Positions 37,595 to 49,760 are shown, counted from the stretch's first letter. The stretch: 64,000 bases of DNA from Tulasnella sp. 424 (GCA_019633425.1 WSUB01000170.1:21333-85332), one strand, 5' to 3'. Notes: generated by a model from the letters alone, not told the origin. Program-made: numbers and translations.

Positions 37595-37830
37595 TGTGCA
37601 ATCCACGCGCACGTGATCAACACGCCCTCCATCCCAAGGAAATGATCAGGTATCAAGCTAAAAGTCGAACCAGAAACCTTGCCGCGTTCAAAGATTATGG
37701 GAAGACTCTCATCACTCTTTTGCGGCAAAGTAACGCGCCGCGTTCTCCAGAATCCTATTCCTCTCGATCACACCACTCGTTTTATTCCCATCACTGTCCT
37801 TGCGGTATTGGGGATGAGGGGTGAAAAGCG
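37595..37830 (-). repeat. tRNA-like (SINE-like) repeat, copy 1
   Basis: On the minus strand a box-A-like GTGTGATCGAGAGGAATAGG is followed about 80 nt later by a box-B-like TCTGGTTCGACTTTTAGC, the order of a type II (Leu/Ser) tRNA. It is about 80% like the copy at 40240-40465 by eye. Confidence 0.4.
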
Positions 37831-38481
37831 CGTTCCACTGCCATATGGACACTTTGTCTTTCCTTTCCCTCAGTGACGTCGGATAACATGCTGTGACACC
37901 AAAATTCTCATCCCTTTTCACTCCCCAATCCCCTCAAAGTTACCGCCTACAGACCTATGCTTTCTTTTTCTTTATGTAATTGCTGTTGTGAACTCCCCTT
38001 TTCGGGCGATTTTGCACTCGTTCGGCTCTGCACGCAAGTATGCTGGTATCTTTTGTAGCGGATATTTGGGTTCACATTGCTGTGATATTAGTCCAGAGGA
38101 TGAATATAGGCGGATATGCATTTTTCTACTAAGCTCTCTCGTCAGCGCTCGTGTTTCTAATACACCTTCATGTACTATCGTCAAGGCAGAACGAGTTCGT
38201 GCTATCTCCCCCCTCTGGCCGACTGGAGAGGGGGGCATGTGATCACGGGACTCAGACGCCTTGGCCGTGAGCACACATAGAGACACGCTCTTTAAACCAG
38301 CCGTTGTTCGCAGTTCGCGACCCTGTGAATCCCAAACATGCTAAATATACTGATTTCGTCGCCAACTCGCTACTTGGGGTACAAAATATTCTAGGTGGTT
38401 TAGAGTTATAGAATGATATACATGTGTGACCTTTTTTGTCTGGTTATTGTGTCATACACCATCCATCCCCTACGTTTTGTT

Positions 38482-40122
38482 TCAAGAATCCTGGTCAAGT
38501 GACCCGAGATCCGGAGGCACAAAGGCATCATTTATGTAGATCTTTAGGTCTGGTATGTCGTTTAGCGAGTTGGACCCAGGTGATGATGCTGCGCTCTGCA
38601 CGATTCTTCGCCTTGAAAGGTACGCCACGTGCACGCCTCGGGCATATTCGGGAAGTGGGTTTGACTCGGACGGGACGGAAATTCTAAGCTCCGAAAGACG
38701 AGAAAACGTGTTCCACGGCCTATGACTTCCAGGTGGGCAGGTCCGGCATACGTTTTGGCTAATGCCATTCAAGACGCATCGAGACAATTTCCCGTATTGC
38801 TCTCCATCGTTGCAATGGATACTTGCGACCATGGGTGCTGCTCCGCATAATAAATGCAGGCTTTCAAGCGACTCCACATGGTGCAGGTGAATGGCCATTG
38901 TAATGCTCCGGGCGCTGGCCGCGCAATGTCGATACACCGGGTCTAGGAGGTCTGCGACGTTGCGAACATCCTTTCGGCCGTTCAACCAAAGTTTAAGGGA
39001 GAGCCTCCCCGTCTTGTCCTTGATGTAAAGCCATCGCTCCCCGAGAGACAAGCAGACCTCGGAGGAGGTGTATCTACAATTGAGTACCGGGAGGATTAGA
39101 CCGCACCCATCTCGGGGTTCAGAGACCGCTCGGAGAACGGCCAGAGTACAGCCACCTAGGATGAGACAGTGAACTGTCAATTGCTCCAAGCCGTCCGCTC
39201 TCAGATGCCGAAGTAGAAGGCTGATGAAAGATGCTTCTGCGTCTTCTATCTCGAGTACCCTTAGTAGTGGAAGAGTAACGTCGAGCTCGGCGAAATTTAC
39301 GCTGTGTGTGCGGTTGGCGGGGAAGGATCGGATAGAGGAGATATGAAGGAGTTCCAACAAGGAACACTCCGTCAAGGTTGGCAGGATGTTTATGAGGAGA
39401 GGGGAGTCGGGCCTAATCGACTTGATAGTCAGCCTTCGAAGTGTGGAGAGTGTCGTTCCGCTGATAAGGTCTAGTGAAGCCCTTCGGGAGAGGCACAACT
39501 CTGCTAGACGAGGAGTTGGGCCTAGCCTTACTTCTTGGGGGAAGCCTTCGGAGAGAAGAGTGAGACGCCTGAGGTTGGGCATGCCCTGTTCCAAGGTCGA
39601 GCGAAGCTTGCTATGGTTCCCGAGCCCTAGAGTCAGTGTGACCTCCTCCCAACGCAATACTGTTGGTTGCAATAGGTCCCAAGCGCTCGATTCTGGATCT
39701 GTTGGTTTGTCGATGTACTTTATGGTGAGAAAACCGTCCTTGAATCTCCTCAATTTGGCAGGAACAATGCGAAATGGATCGCCGGCTTGAGGATCATCAG
39801 TGACGGCGTTCCAGAACTGAGGTGTTGAAAGAATGACGTCTCTCCAAGTCCGGCAGACCGAGGCAAGCTCCCTGTGTCGTTTGAGTCCGAATACTTCGCT
39901 GTCGGTCATCGACTTTAGGAGAGCCTCGGCCAGGATTTCCGGCGGCAGCTCCTGAATATTTCGGAGGGCGGGACTATGTCCGGAGGCTGGACTAGCGGTG
40001 CTCCGCTAAAAAAAGCGCATTCCATGCCATCAGTACTAGAGTGAACTGAGGAGATCTGGTTGAGGGAGACACACTTTTTGAGATGGGTGTTTACTGGACC
40101 TGACTGGCGTTGGGCCACGCAT
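38482..40122 (-). CDS. F-box protein, tandem copy 2 (523 aa)
   Basis: Exons 40122-40075 (48 nt) and 40005-38482. The F-box reads NIQELPPEILAEALLKSM followed by RELASVCRTWRDVILSTPQF. The Leu-rich region continues as in copy 1 (MPNLRRLTLLSEG, TPRLAELCLSRRASLD). Both terminal regions and the DNA around the gene are shared with copy 1, showing recent segmental duplication. Upstream of it (plus 40240-40640) are two tRNA-like repeats rather than one. It is intact, with no frame breaks, so copy 2 is probably functional. Confidence 0.78.
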
Positions 40123-40239
40123 ACTATGTCTTGGCTTGTTTCCTTTTGGCCAGCGGTCGTTCGAGTTGTCGGTGGTTCAAGAGCGTATTGAACTTTCGTC
40201 GTGGGAGTCGACCGTTGACTTGTTTGACTGGGCTTTGTG

Positions 40240-40465
40240 CTAGTTGTGCAATTCACATGCACGTGATTAACACGTCCTCGATCTCAAGCAAATGATCGGA
40301 AATCAAGCTAAAAATCGAACCAGAAACCAAACGACTTTAGACACACTCTTATCACTCTTTTGTGATGCGTCACGTTGTCCAGACTCCTATATCTCTCAGC
40401 CACATCACTCGTCTTTGTTCCCATCACTCTCCTTACGGCATTGAGGGCGAGGGATGAAAGGCGCG
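40240..40465 (-). repeat. tRNA-like (SINE-like) repeat, copy 2
   Basis: Minus-strand box-A-like GTGGCTGAGAGATATAGGAG and box-B-like TCTGGTTCGATTTTTAGCTT. Neighbouring shared sequence includes GAAATCAAGCTAAAAATCGA (plus). Confidence 0.4.
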
Positions 40466-40479
40466 TACTTAATCAAGAG

Positions 40480-40645
40480 TTAGAATGAAAAGTCAAACCA
40501 AGAACCTTGTAAATCAAACAATTGTAGGAACCCTCCCATCAGATCACCTCTTCGAGTCAGAGCAGCTTGCCTTGTTACACGGACTCCTAGTCCGCTCGGC
40601 CACACCACGTGTCCTTGTTCCCAGCGAGACACCTTCAACTCCTAA
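40480..40645 (-). repeat. tRNA-like (SINE-like) repeat, copy 3
   Basis: The best box A of the set, TGGCCGAGCGGACTAGGAGT on the minus strand, fits the tRNA-Leu D-arm. No good box B is seen; GGTTCTTGGTTTGAC lies at the corresponding end. CAAGGCAAGCTGCTCTG is shared with copy 4. Confidence 0.4.
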
Positions 40646-41021
40646 GAAATGCCTCTAGTGCGCCATCGCTTAGCTTGGGCTATAGCAACATCACTGAGGG
40701 CAAAGTTTAGAAGGCGCGTTCTATCTATGACTGATGTGTATTCGGGCGACATCCAACTCATGCTTAAGAAAGGGCGCAAACGGGCCAATGGATCGAATTC
40801 CCTCGGGGTTAGTTGGCCTTCGTGCACGGACACAAAGCTGCAGCTCGTGGTATGGAATCTGTCACTCGTGACACCGCAAATCCTAAACATGCTGGATATA
40901 TATTGCCTCCACACTACTTGTCGTATGAACCATAAGTATCAGTTTTGCCTAGGAGCACCCACGATACATATGAGGCGGTTTTGAAAACGCTAGGATACGT
41001 GACTTGTTCTCCGCCTATGAG

Positions 41022-42679
41022 TCAAGAATCGAACTGTAGGGAGCTGATCAGGGACCAGGGATCTCGGTAAAGTGACTGTGAATCTGGAAGCATGTAGGTA
41101 TCATTTATGTAAATCTTTAGCTCTAAAACGTCCTCCGCTGTCGATGCTGCTGCCGCTTGCGCGATGCTCTGCCTCGAAAGGTAGGTCATTTGAACATCTC
41201 GGGTGTATGTTGGGAGCAGGCTTGCGGCGTAAGGCACGTGGATCCTGATTTCCGCAAGGCGAGAAAACGTGTTCAACTGCCTTGGGCCTCCGAGAGAGCA
41301 TGCTTGGCATGGGTTTTGGGTAATGCTATCCAAGACGCATCGATACAGGTGGCCGTCTTGCCTCCGATCGTAGCAATGGATACTTGTTACCATGGGTGCT
41401 GCTCCGCATAGGACATGTAGGTTTTCAAACGATTTCAAATGATATAGACGAACGGCTATTGTGATGTTCCGGACGGTGGCCGCGCAGTATTGGTATATTG
41501 GACCAAGAAGTTCTGCTAGGTTGCATATATCGTTTCGGCCGTCCAACCCAACTTCAAGAAAGAGTCCCCCCGTCTCGTCCTCGATACGAAGCCAATCCTC
41601 ATTAAGGGACAAGCCGAGCTGCGACGAGGTGCGTTCCCAGTTGAGCACAGGGAGGATTAGACCGTTCCCGTGTCGGGGTGAAGAGATTGCTCGGAGAACG
41701 GCCATATTGCCACCTTCGCTGGAGCTACGGACCGTGAGCTGTTCCAGGCCGTCTGCCCGTACGTGCCGAAGTAGCAGGCTGACAAAAGACGCATCTGCGT
41801 CTTCTATTTTGAGTATCCTCAAGAATGGAAGAACGACGTCGAGAGCGGCGAAAAGCGTGGCATGGTTGAAACTGATGGATGTGATAGATGCGAGGTGAAG
41901 AAGTTCTAGGAAGGGACACTCCGCCAATGTTGGCAGGAAGTTTATTATGAGGGAAGATGAGGGATTAATTGATATGATGGTCAGCCTCCTAAGTGTGGAG
42001 AGTGTTGTTCCCGTAGTAACATCCAGTGAAACGTTGCGGGAGAGGCACAGCTCTGCTAGGCGAGGGGTCGGACCCAACCTTACGTCCCCAGCGTAGCCTT
42101 CGCTGATAAGAGTGAGACGCTTAAGGCTGGGCATACCCTTCTCTAATGTCGAGCTGAGCTTGGCATGGTTCTCCCAGCCTAGATTCAGTGCGGCCTCCTC
42201 CCAACGCGATACTGTCGGTTGCAGGAGGTCCCAAACATCCAATTCGGGACATTTTTGCTCTCCACGGTACTCTACGGTGAGAAGGGCGTCTTTAAATTTC
42301 CTCAGTTTGGCGGGGACGATGAAAAATGGATCGCCGGCTTGGCGATTATCAGTGATGGTGCTCCATAACTGAGGCGTTGAAATAACAACATCTCTCCACT
42401 TCCGGCAGACCGAAGCGAGCTCTGGGTGTCGCTTCAGACCGAATATTTCGTCGTCGTTCATCGATCTCAGGAGAATCTCGGCCAGGATTTCCGGCGGCAG
42501 CTCCTGAATACTTCGGACCGAGCGACCATGGCTGGAGACTAGACGTGCGATGCTCCGCTAATCAAGCATAATCACAGCCATCAGTATCGGGAATAAACTG
42601 AAGATGGGCGTTGTGTTCATATAACACTTACAAGTCGGAGTGTGCGGTCAATGGATTTGGCTTGAGTTGGCCGATGCAT
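41022..42679 (-). CDS. F-box protein, tandem copy 3 (527 aa)
   Basis: Exons 42679-42632 (48 nt, donor GTAAGT) and 42557-41022. The F-box reads SIQELPPEILAEILLRSM and PELASVCRKWRDVVISTPQ. This copy is the most diverged in sequence and has the clearest exon 1 donor, which fixed the start for the other two. Leu-rich segments (MPSLKRLTLISEG, TPRLAELCLSRNVSLD) line up with copies 1 and 2. As with its neighbours, Skp1 binding is inferred from the F-box and the substrate is unknown. Confidence 0.78.
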
Positions 42680-42814
42680 GTTGTCTCTCGGCCTGCCTTA
42701 CTTTGATCAAAGAACGCTTGAGTTGTCGATGGTTTAAGCGCTTGATATCGTTAGTCGCCTCTTGGACGAGAGGGACAGGTCGTTGAACGTCGCCTGACCG
42801 GGCTGGTTTGCAAT

Positions 42815-43000
42815 GCACAGGCCGGTGATCAACACAGCCTCAATCGAAAACAAATGACCATGAGTCACTGAACCCTTAATAGGATCAGATGACTGCATGC
42901 ACCTTCCTACAAGCTTTTTTGCGCCAGAGCAGCTTGCCTTGATACACACTTCCGTTCACCCCCACCACACACCGGTCCTGGTTCCCAGCAAGATTGATCT
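42815..43000 (-). repeat. tRNA-like (SINE-like) repeat, copy 4, degraded
   Basis: Shares CAAGGCAAGCTGCTCTG (minus) and the surrounding layout with copy 3. The box A region (GTGTGTGGTGGGGGTGAACG) is poorly kept. It lies upstream of F-box copy 3, as the others lie upstream of copies 1 and 2. Confidence 0.3.
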
Positions 43001-43443
43001 TACCCTCGCCAATCCAGACATAAGCGTCTAAAATTTAGGTACGTTTAGGAACCGAAGAAGCTGATCCAACACCCTTGTTGGATATGCCGTTTGGGAGGCT
43101 TTTGCGATTTGAATACCACGCGGGCGAAGCTACGTCCTCACTCGACCCCCATATTCCGTACAGGCTACTTCAAGCAAACCTGTCTGGACCAATACACTTC
43201 TTCTCTGACGTGGGCTTGCCAAGTCAGTAGAAGACTATATGCACAAATGGCCTGCTTGAGGACATGGTGGAATCGACTGCTGCCCTGTCTTCGATTCTGG
43301 AACAACAGAGGTGGAACAGCTGGTTGGCTGTAAAGATATAGCTGAAAGCATCGTTTCTGTCCCGGTGATGGTCCTGGCAGTATACGGCTCGTTACAGGCC
43401 TCGATATATTGCATCACAAATAGGCAAGTTATGTATAAAAGCG
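43001..43443. other. Intergenic, nothing recognised
   Basis: Short frames only; this is the 3' flank of the DUF4436-like gene. Confidence 0.4.
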
Positions 43444-45041
43444 CTAGCTTATTTGGTAGCGTGTGTCGGTGGATTCTTGCCTCGTCAACAACCCCTGCTC
43501 TTCCCCTTTTTCCATGGACTCGGGGCTCCAAAGCACGGATCCATTCGCAGAAACTGTCCTGCTGGTTGCTACCGATACCGATCGCATGCGGAACTGCAAT
43601 TCCTCCTCAGCCTCCGACTCCTTTGGTGTATGGAGGGTTTTCTCTAAATCGCTGAGTTTCTGCGGGTTCACACCTTCAAAGGGATGTCTCGCCTCTCCCC
43701 AAGAACGGAAGCCTCTCAGCATTCCGACGATCACGGAGCGCGTCGCAATAACGCCCGCCATAACACACCACACAGCTAGAACGAAACAGGGATAATAGAT
43801 CGCTTCATCTTGAAAGCACGAGTCGAGGGGCGATTGTTAGCAAGTTCAATTTTTGGTGGGTTCTAGACACTCACTGAGGAAGACTTCCAGGTCGGATTTT
43901 GGAGGAAACGCTGTGCGCAGCGCTGCGATGATAGACCCCACGGCAAGCGGAATGGACAACACTTCAACCACCCGAACCTCTCGATTACCAGCCCATGACG
44001 TCCGTATAAGGTGAGCAGTGGATATGAGAGTAACGACGCTGCCGAGCAGAATCATGAATCCCATCAGGATTTCATAGAATAGTTTCCATTTGTCGACGGT
44101 GAGGGAAACGCGAATTGAGTAGACCGGGGCAATCGCGAGTGTTCCATTCTCTCCAGCCCGCTCCCAGTATAATGATCTAGTTTTCATCCCATATGATTCA
44201 GTTTGATGGATCAATGCCTATATCGAAGGCTTGACGCACTGTATTGTCCAGCCCGTCAGTGCGGGTCCTGACTGCGCACTTGCTGACATATCCGTAATGT
44301 TCAGGCTGTAATTTGTAGCTGGGTCAACGATCTGGACCCCAATGTCGACGTAATGGGTTGCAGAGAAGAGGGTTGCATATGACCGGTCGGTGATGGCGTT
44401 AAGGGTATGTTTGGTCGTAAATTGGTTGGCGGCCGAGTAGCTTCCGGTCCACGATAACGTCAGGAGAGCATGGAAAAGAATTTCGAGGTTAATAATGAAA
44501 GGAATCTTGGATATTGGGCCATGTCACACATACACATCTGAACCTAAGACGTAAGCGGGATCGTACGACCAAGCCAAGTCGCTGTAATCAAGAACTCTAA
44601 TAAGCCACCACGCTACTCAGTCAGGTTGATATCTTACCCGTCAAGAATAAATATAGCCTCTCGTGAAAGTGATGGCAGTCCCGGGTACGGCCACCATGAT
44701 GTATCGTCGTCATGATAGCCGTAATCAGCTCCCCATCCCCCAACCGCCCATCTAATCGAGATCTCATTTTGGTCGAGATCCATGGTCGATACCTCACCTA
44801 GAAGTATCACCTAAAATAATGCAAAATATGTCAGAGAGGAAGGCCTTTTGCTCGCATACTGCTGACAGAGAGGGCTTACACCCGGGATATAGGCGTCCCA
44901 TCCCACCCATTTTTGTCGTGCTCCAGGCGTCAACTTGCTCACTGAGATGATAAAGACAGCAAAGCCCGGTGCAAGAAAAATAAGGGCGAGTAGCCAATGT
45001 GCAACAAAACGAATCGCCTTTCTTTGTAGAAGGCTCACCAT
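43444..45041 (-). CDS. DUF4436-like fungal membrane protein (421 aa, six exons)
   Basis: Exons 45041-44880, 44810-44638, 44596-44534, 44440-44240, 44176-43875 and 43808-43444 total 1,266 nt in phase. A first membrane segment (HWLLALIFLAPGFAVFIISV) is followed by a predicted extracellular beta-rich region with NxS/T sites (NYSLNITDMS) and three membrane segments near the C-terminus (WKLFYEILMGFMILLGSVVT, VLSIPLAVGSIIAALRTAFP, YYPCFVLAVWCVMAGVIATR). A cytosolic tail of ~80 polar residues ends the protein. The topology and the LRTAFPP...EAIYYP region resemble the DUF4436 family of fungal membrane proteins, whose function is unknown. The family call is from memory of the pattern, so it is moderate. 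Confidence 0.55.
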
Positions 45042-46386
45042 TTTGAAGCCAGGCAAGAGAGGTCGGTGGAGAGGTTTCTATTGTCGGCAGTCACATTTCA
45101 GAGGTGCTTTATACGTACCAGGTCGGAGCTTCGCACAGCCAGATTGAGTTCTTCAAGGGGTTGGCAGAAGTTTCCTTATTGAGTGGAGAAAGTTGGTCAC
45201 TCGAGAGTATAATCGCACGATGGGGTCCAACTGCGGGTGCTAACCATGAAGAGGTTCGCGGCGCTTGTCTCACCTTCCCAAAATAGAAGAGCCAAGACCA
45301 CTGTATCATTAAACCTGTGCGACGATTGAATCTCCGGGTTTCCAAGGGCCTTCGGTCCTCCCCAGGACCTCGGGCCTAGCGGCCGGCTTTGTTCGTGGTT
45401 GCACGTGGCAGTGCAACGACGGCATAGTAACAGCATGCCCGTTTGACCCCACCAATGACAAGTGTTAGTGTCAGTTATGTGGAATTAAGAATTAGCCTTT
45501 GTGGTTGCAAGGACGGGAGCTGTGTATGATAATATTCGCATTGTGAGGGTGACTCGCGCTTGGGGGACTGGCCAAGAATTGTCCCCAGGGTATCGTCCAT
45601 CTTCCATATTAATTTGAAATATCCTTACGACTTGACGTTGATGGACATTTCCTTCTGCGGGGAAAGGAATTAATATCATCAACGCATCGCCATGTTCGTG
45701 GAACGAAGGACCGGAATCTACCGAATGGGGAAATCCCTGAGAATCTCAGGGTTAACACATGACCCGCCTCCAGCGCTAGAAACCATTTGACGTCAGAGGT
45801 TTCCCGCAGGCACTCACACCTGGGAATGACGTTTAGCGCTGCAGGAAGAGTGTAGCCAACGTATCCTGAGTGAGCTTTCCACCCTTTCGCGATATCTAGA
45901 TTTGTGTCCAGACTTGTATGCTTCCGTATCAGTTTTGTCTGCATATTCCGTTATATAATCTGATGCTGGAGAAAAGCAGAAGGCAATGCACGACGTATTT
46001 TTCGCTCACCAAGTTGTCCCAGAGGAAATCGACTACGGTATATAATTATCTCCTACATCGCCGACTTACCTCCGTTGCGGTTCTTTCTCTGTACCGCCAC
46101 ACCGCGCCTCGCACCAAGTCCCACGTCCAAGCAGCTCCGATCCAAAGGAAATAGCGGTGTCCCATGTTCCAATCAATGCGAGCGATTGACATCAGCGCCC
46201 GTTTCGGAGACGTCGCTTTGCTAAGGTCTGCCCTCAACCACGCAATGGCGCCTATGACTCAGCTATTCAAAGTACTGGGGAAGTGAGTCCAGACCTCACA
46301 TTCAGCCGTATTTAACTCTCAGGAGGTCTTTGTCTCTGTGAGGGTGGTTTCAAAGTCCCTCCTCCCCATACCTAACCTATATTACC
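45042..46386. other. 1.3 kb without an assigned gene
   Basis: Minus-strand frames at 45609-45944 (IAKGWKAHSGYVGYTLPAAL) and 46046-46237 (MSIARIDWNMGHRYFLWIGA) read like protein and could be exons of an unrecognised gene, but I could not join them. A TATA-like TATTTAA at 46309-46315 precedes the secreted-protein gene. Confidence 0.35.
46309..46315 (+). promoter_or_regulatory. TATA-like box of secreted Cys-rich gene 1
   Basis: TATTTAA, 71 bp before the start codon. Similar strings sit before the two sister genes (TATTTAT at 47701-47707, TATTTAA at 49706-49712). Confidence 0.4.
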
Positions 46387-46913
46387 ATGGCGTTTTCTTG
46401 GATCAATTTCCTATCGCTTCTCGTCGTTCTTGGGAGAGGTATGTCGGGTTTGTCGAATGATCCGGTGTGTTCAACCCCACCAAAGCCATTAACGCTTCCC
46501 TTAGCTGTAGCTCCAGCGACTCCATACGCCATCACATCTTATTTGACTAGCCATCCAAGCCCTGCCTCTTGTTCATTCTATTGTACTTCACTCCAGACTA
46601 TCTCAAGTGTAAGTCTGTGCACACGCTGTTCAGGGGAAAACTTAGAATCTGGACTTTCAGACTTGTGGGGGAAGTTCAAGCTGCCTCTGCTCACCTTCAA
46701 CTGCCTCTGCGGTGTATACCTGTGCTTCTTGCCTATTAGTCGTGAAGGCGGCCCAATGGGGCGACTTGGAGTATGCGCTCGGTGGTTAGCCAGCCAAATC
46801 GGCGAACACTTCTGGTATCTGATCACTCACGTACCTTCTTCATAGAATACGCAACAGAATGCAGCGACGCCGGAACCCCTATCAGCTATCTCACCTTGAT
46901 ACCGCCCTGTTAA
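46387..46913 (+). CDS. Small secreted Cys-rich protein 1 (112 aa)
   Basis: Four exons (46387-46438, 46511-46608, 46661-46781, 46846-46913) total 339 nt. The signal peptide is about residues 1-18 (MAFSWINFLSLLVVLGRA). The mature part has nine Cys: SCSFYC, then TCGGSSSCLCSP, YTCASC, ECSDAG, and a terminal Cys directly before the stop. Conserved with the two sister genes are TCGxxxxCxCxP, a Trp-x2-LEY motif (AQWGDLEY) and EYxxxCxxxGxPI. This is the profile of small secreted fungal proteins (effector or cell-wall-associated candidates), but no known family (hydrophobin, CFEM, cerato-platanin) fits. Apoplastic or hyphal-surface location is inferred from the signal peptide. Confidence 0.68.
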
Positions 46914-47770
46914 GTAGCGCCCAGTTTCGCGTTCGATTGCACCCCACTACCAGACTGTAACTCTTGAACCCGGCGCTTCGTCCGGCGGCCGAACTGTCGG
47001 GGAGGAACTTCGCGGGAGTAGAGCCCAACGAGGTGTGAGTTCGTAAAGGCGCGGGATCGAGGAGCTTTTGAAGACACTTGTGTCTCAGTTTGACGATAGG
47101 TACGGATGGTCCAGATCCTCGGCTCTCGCCGATGTTTTGGACGACTTGCAAGCTCCGTGAACATAAATCAATCGTCAAATCTTGCGAAGAGATCAATTGG
47201 TTACGAAGGAGACGGCCCGGTAAGCTTAAGCAACCTATTCCATGTGATTTATCGAGGACTGGATCGGCATTCCGAACTGTCCCGCTTCCCAACAGAGACC
47301 AGCTGAGTGTACGCAGGCTCCTTACTGGCGATATGCATTAATCGATTCCCTAAGAAGCGGCGAGAAAGAGTGGCTGCAAGGTATAGAGACTCGATCCCAG
47401 TCGATCACCCAAGCTTGGGCAAGCTGGGCTCCATTTCCTGGGTTGACGCCGGAAGTTCCCGGGAATATTCATCGAATTTCCTGGATTCGGGAGCGCCACA
47501 ATAACACGTGATGACCTCGGATATTTATCTTCAACCTGGTCTCACTGCCCCCCTAAATGATCCTGGTATTTCAAATGCACTCGTCAGCAGACTGCACCGT
47601 AGCAGAAGCAGTCAGATCACTCGCAAGGAGCACAGCAAACAAAGATATACATTTTGACTGACTAACGAGGCCTAGATGCAGCCTTCGGTTGAGGTTATGA
47701 TATTTATCTCGAGTGGCGTCACACTCCCCCGTAGATTTCCAGCTCCCCTGCACCAACTCACCAACCCTCC
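46914..47770. other. Spacer between secreted genes 1 and 2
   Basis: No supported gene. Frames on both strands (for example minus 46891-47292) lack motifs. TATTTAT at 47701 is a TATA-like box for gene 2. Confidence 0.4.
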
Positions 47771-48286
47771 ATGAACGTATTGCATCTCTACGGCATATTT
47801 TTCCTAGGGCTCCTTTCTTCTGGTATATTGGAGTGCATATTAGACCTCACGTCCAATATGACGTTCATTCCCTTCGCCTAGCATTTGCCCCCGCCCTTCC
47901 GCTGACGACCACGTCGTACCTGACTCGCCGACAAGTATCAGCATGCTGCCTGTACTATTGTTCTCCATTTACAGCCGCTTTCAACGTACGTTGCTCTTTC
48001 TACTGAAAGGCCCGAGACGCGTCACTGATATTCAATGTAATCAGGCATGTGGAACGAATTCGACCTGCCTTTGCTCCCCTACCATCGCATCCATGTTATA
48101 CGCTTGCGCGAGCTGCCAGTTGATCATGCATGATGCTACATGGGCAGATCTAGAGTACCCTGTTGGCGGTGCGTCTGCGTGCGGCAATCGCTTTGTCTCT
48201 CATTCACGCTCCCATTTCTAGTGTACTCAACAGAGTGTGCAGACTCAGGAAACCCGATCACATACATGACACTGGTCTCTTGTTGA
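47771..48286 (+). CDS. Small secreted Cys-rich protein 2 (114 aa)
   Basis: Exons 47771-47822 (52 nt, as in gene 1), 47882-47985, 48045-48168 and 48222-48286 total 345 nt. Signal peptide MNVLHLYGIFFLGLLSSA. The mature part holds ten Cys: SACCLYYC, ACGTNSTCLCSP, YACASC, ECADSG and Cys as the last residue. The TWADLEY and PITYMTL motifs align with gene 1 (QWGDLEY, PISYLTL). The first three introns sit at the same phases in all three genes. Function unknown; secretion is predicted from the leader. Confidence 0.68.
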
Positions 48287-49760
48287 TTATCGCATCGTGC
48301 ATCCCCACTCAGTTGCACCGTTGACCTTAGCTCGTTGTTCCCAGCTCTTGCTCGAGTAGACCATGTATCTATTTAGTTCGATATGTAATGAGGAGGTCCA
48401 AAGTCCGGCGAAGTCAGGTTTACATCTGTACTGACTGAACCTAAGCCGCTCAGTCTCGCTAAATTTAGAGCCGATCTGTTAGGCGACTTGATCCGCAAGG
48501 AGCGATAGATCGCCCATACCCAAACAAGCCACATCCGACATCTCCGAAATCCCGCAACCGTGGGAGATCCACAAATTGGCAGTTGAACAACACCGAGCGT
48601 CCAAAGCCACGCTCCATCAACCGACTGGGTTTCTACTCTACCCACCCAGACGCTTCTGTGCCGGATTGGTGGAAACGCTCGCGGGTTTCAACTATCCCTT
48701 TGCATGCCATTGACAGCGTTATGGGACGAACTCCCATCCATTTTTGGCCATCACATCATTAGACCTCGTGCTCCGAAGCTTGCCGACTTCGCTTAGGACG
48801 CCGCCAGTTATGGTCAATTTAGCATCACCCTCATTCTCTTGGCAGCATATTATTTACCAAGGTTTTGCTTGGCGTTCGCAAGATGTGACGCCGGGCTTCC
48901 CGATGGAATACAACGTCCGCAGGTGCTTCAATCTGGTGAGGCACCGACTTTTCCCGGAGCAACTACCTTGCCAAGAGCTCAACTATATCTCATCTCCACC
49001 CTACATTCGCCATAAGACCCTTTCACCTTGTTTCTTTAATCTATTCTGGGTGTTCGGTAGGCCTATTGTTTGTTACCCGGCCTTATTCGACAAATAGCTC
49101 GGGTGCGGTTCATTAACTTGCCTAGCCACAATAGCCTGCTCCTCTGTTATCAGGCGACCCATCTGCTCAGCCGTCGTCAAACGTCAAAATACTGCTCCCA
49201 TTGATGAGAACCCCTGAGTGCGGCCTCTGATCCAAGTGATACCCCCTAGGCCCACTCAGGACGCTGCTTCCTTTATCGCGCTTTCCGTCAAGTCCAAAAC
49301 CCAGAGGCGACATGGGCTGACACGGCATGGAGTAGGATGTTTGGCGAAGGTTCATACATACGTTATTTTCCTGTTTGCTTTGCACCCCTCTCTCATGATG
49401 ATGCTCGCCTTGCTGCATCATAGTCTAGTGTAGCATTAGCCAAAGCTAGGTACGAGATCATCGCTTCGGTCGTCCAGTCAGGGGCCGAGTAAGAAGGGAG
49501 ACATTCTATTCCGAAAGGTCGAGGTGTTACCTCTAGAGGCACCTCGTTGATCTTCCCGAAGCGCTCCGAAATACCAGACGAGCGGGTGCATTATAAGCCT
49601 CAAGGATAGGAGACACTCAGAGGCTATTGGTCAGATGTTCCTAATCTCTATTGCTTGGCATTCGTCACAGCCCTAGAATGTAGTCAGGCTCGCTAAAGTC
49701 CAGCGTATTTAAGCCTTAGACATTGACACCGACCTCCCCTCTAAAACTGCGCTCTCCACT
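48287..49760. other. Spacer between secreted genes 2 and 3
   Basis: 1.5 kb without a supported gene. Plus 48744-49097 has no motif and no splice context. TATTTAA at 49706-49712 lies 48 bp before gene 3. Confidence 0.4.

Larger units (their letters stand above)
35150..37830 (-). repeat. F-box tandem unit 1 (~2.65 kb)
   Basis: Matches 37838-40465. The shared DNA includes 3'-flanking non-coding sequence (CATATGGACA, GTGACACCAAAATT, TTCTACTAAGCTCTCTCGTC) as well as the gene and its upstream tRNA-like block. The unit begins only ~90 bp after the stop of the peroxiredoxin-like gene. Confidence 0.75.
37835..40465 (-). repeat. F-box tandem unit 2
   Basis: Second unit, aligned to unit 1 through 3' flank, gene and upstream block. 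Its 3' flank (37838-38470) keeps landmarks such as GGATATGCATTTTTCTACTA, and its upstream flank keeps ACATAGTATGCGTGGCCCAA on the minus strand. Confidence 0.75.

Noticed and set aside
40649..40984. 111-aa plus-strand frame between F-box copies 2 and 3
   Set aside because: It falls in the 3' flank of F-box copy 3, which aligns in part with non-coding flank of copy 2.
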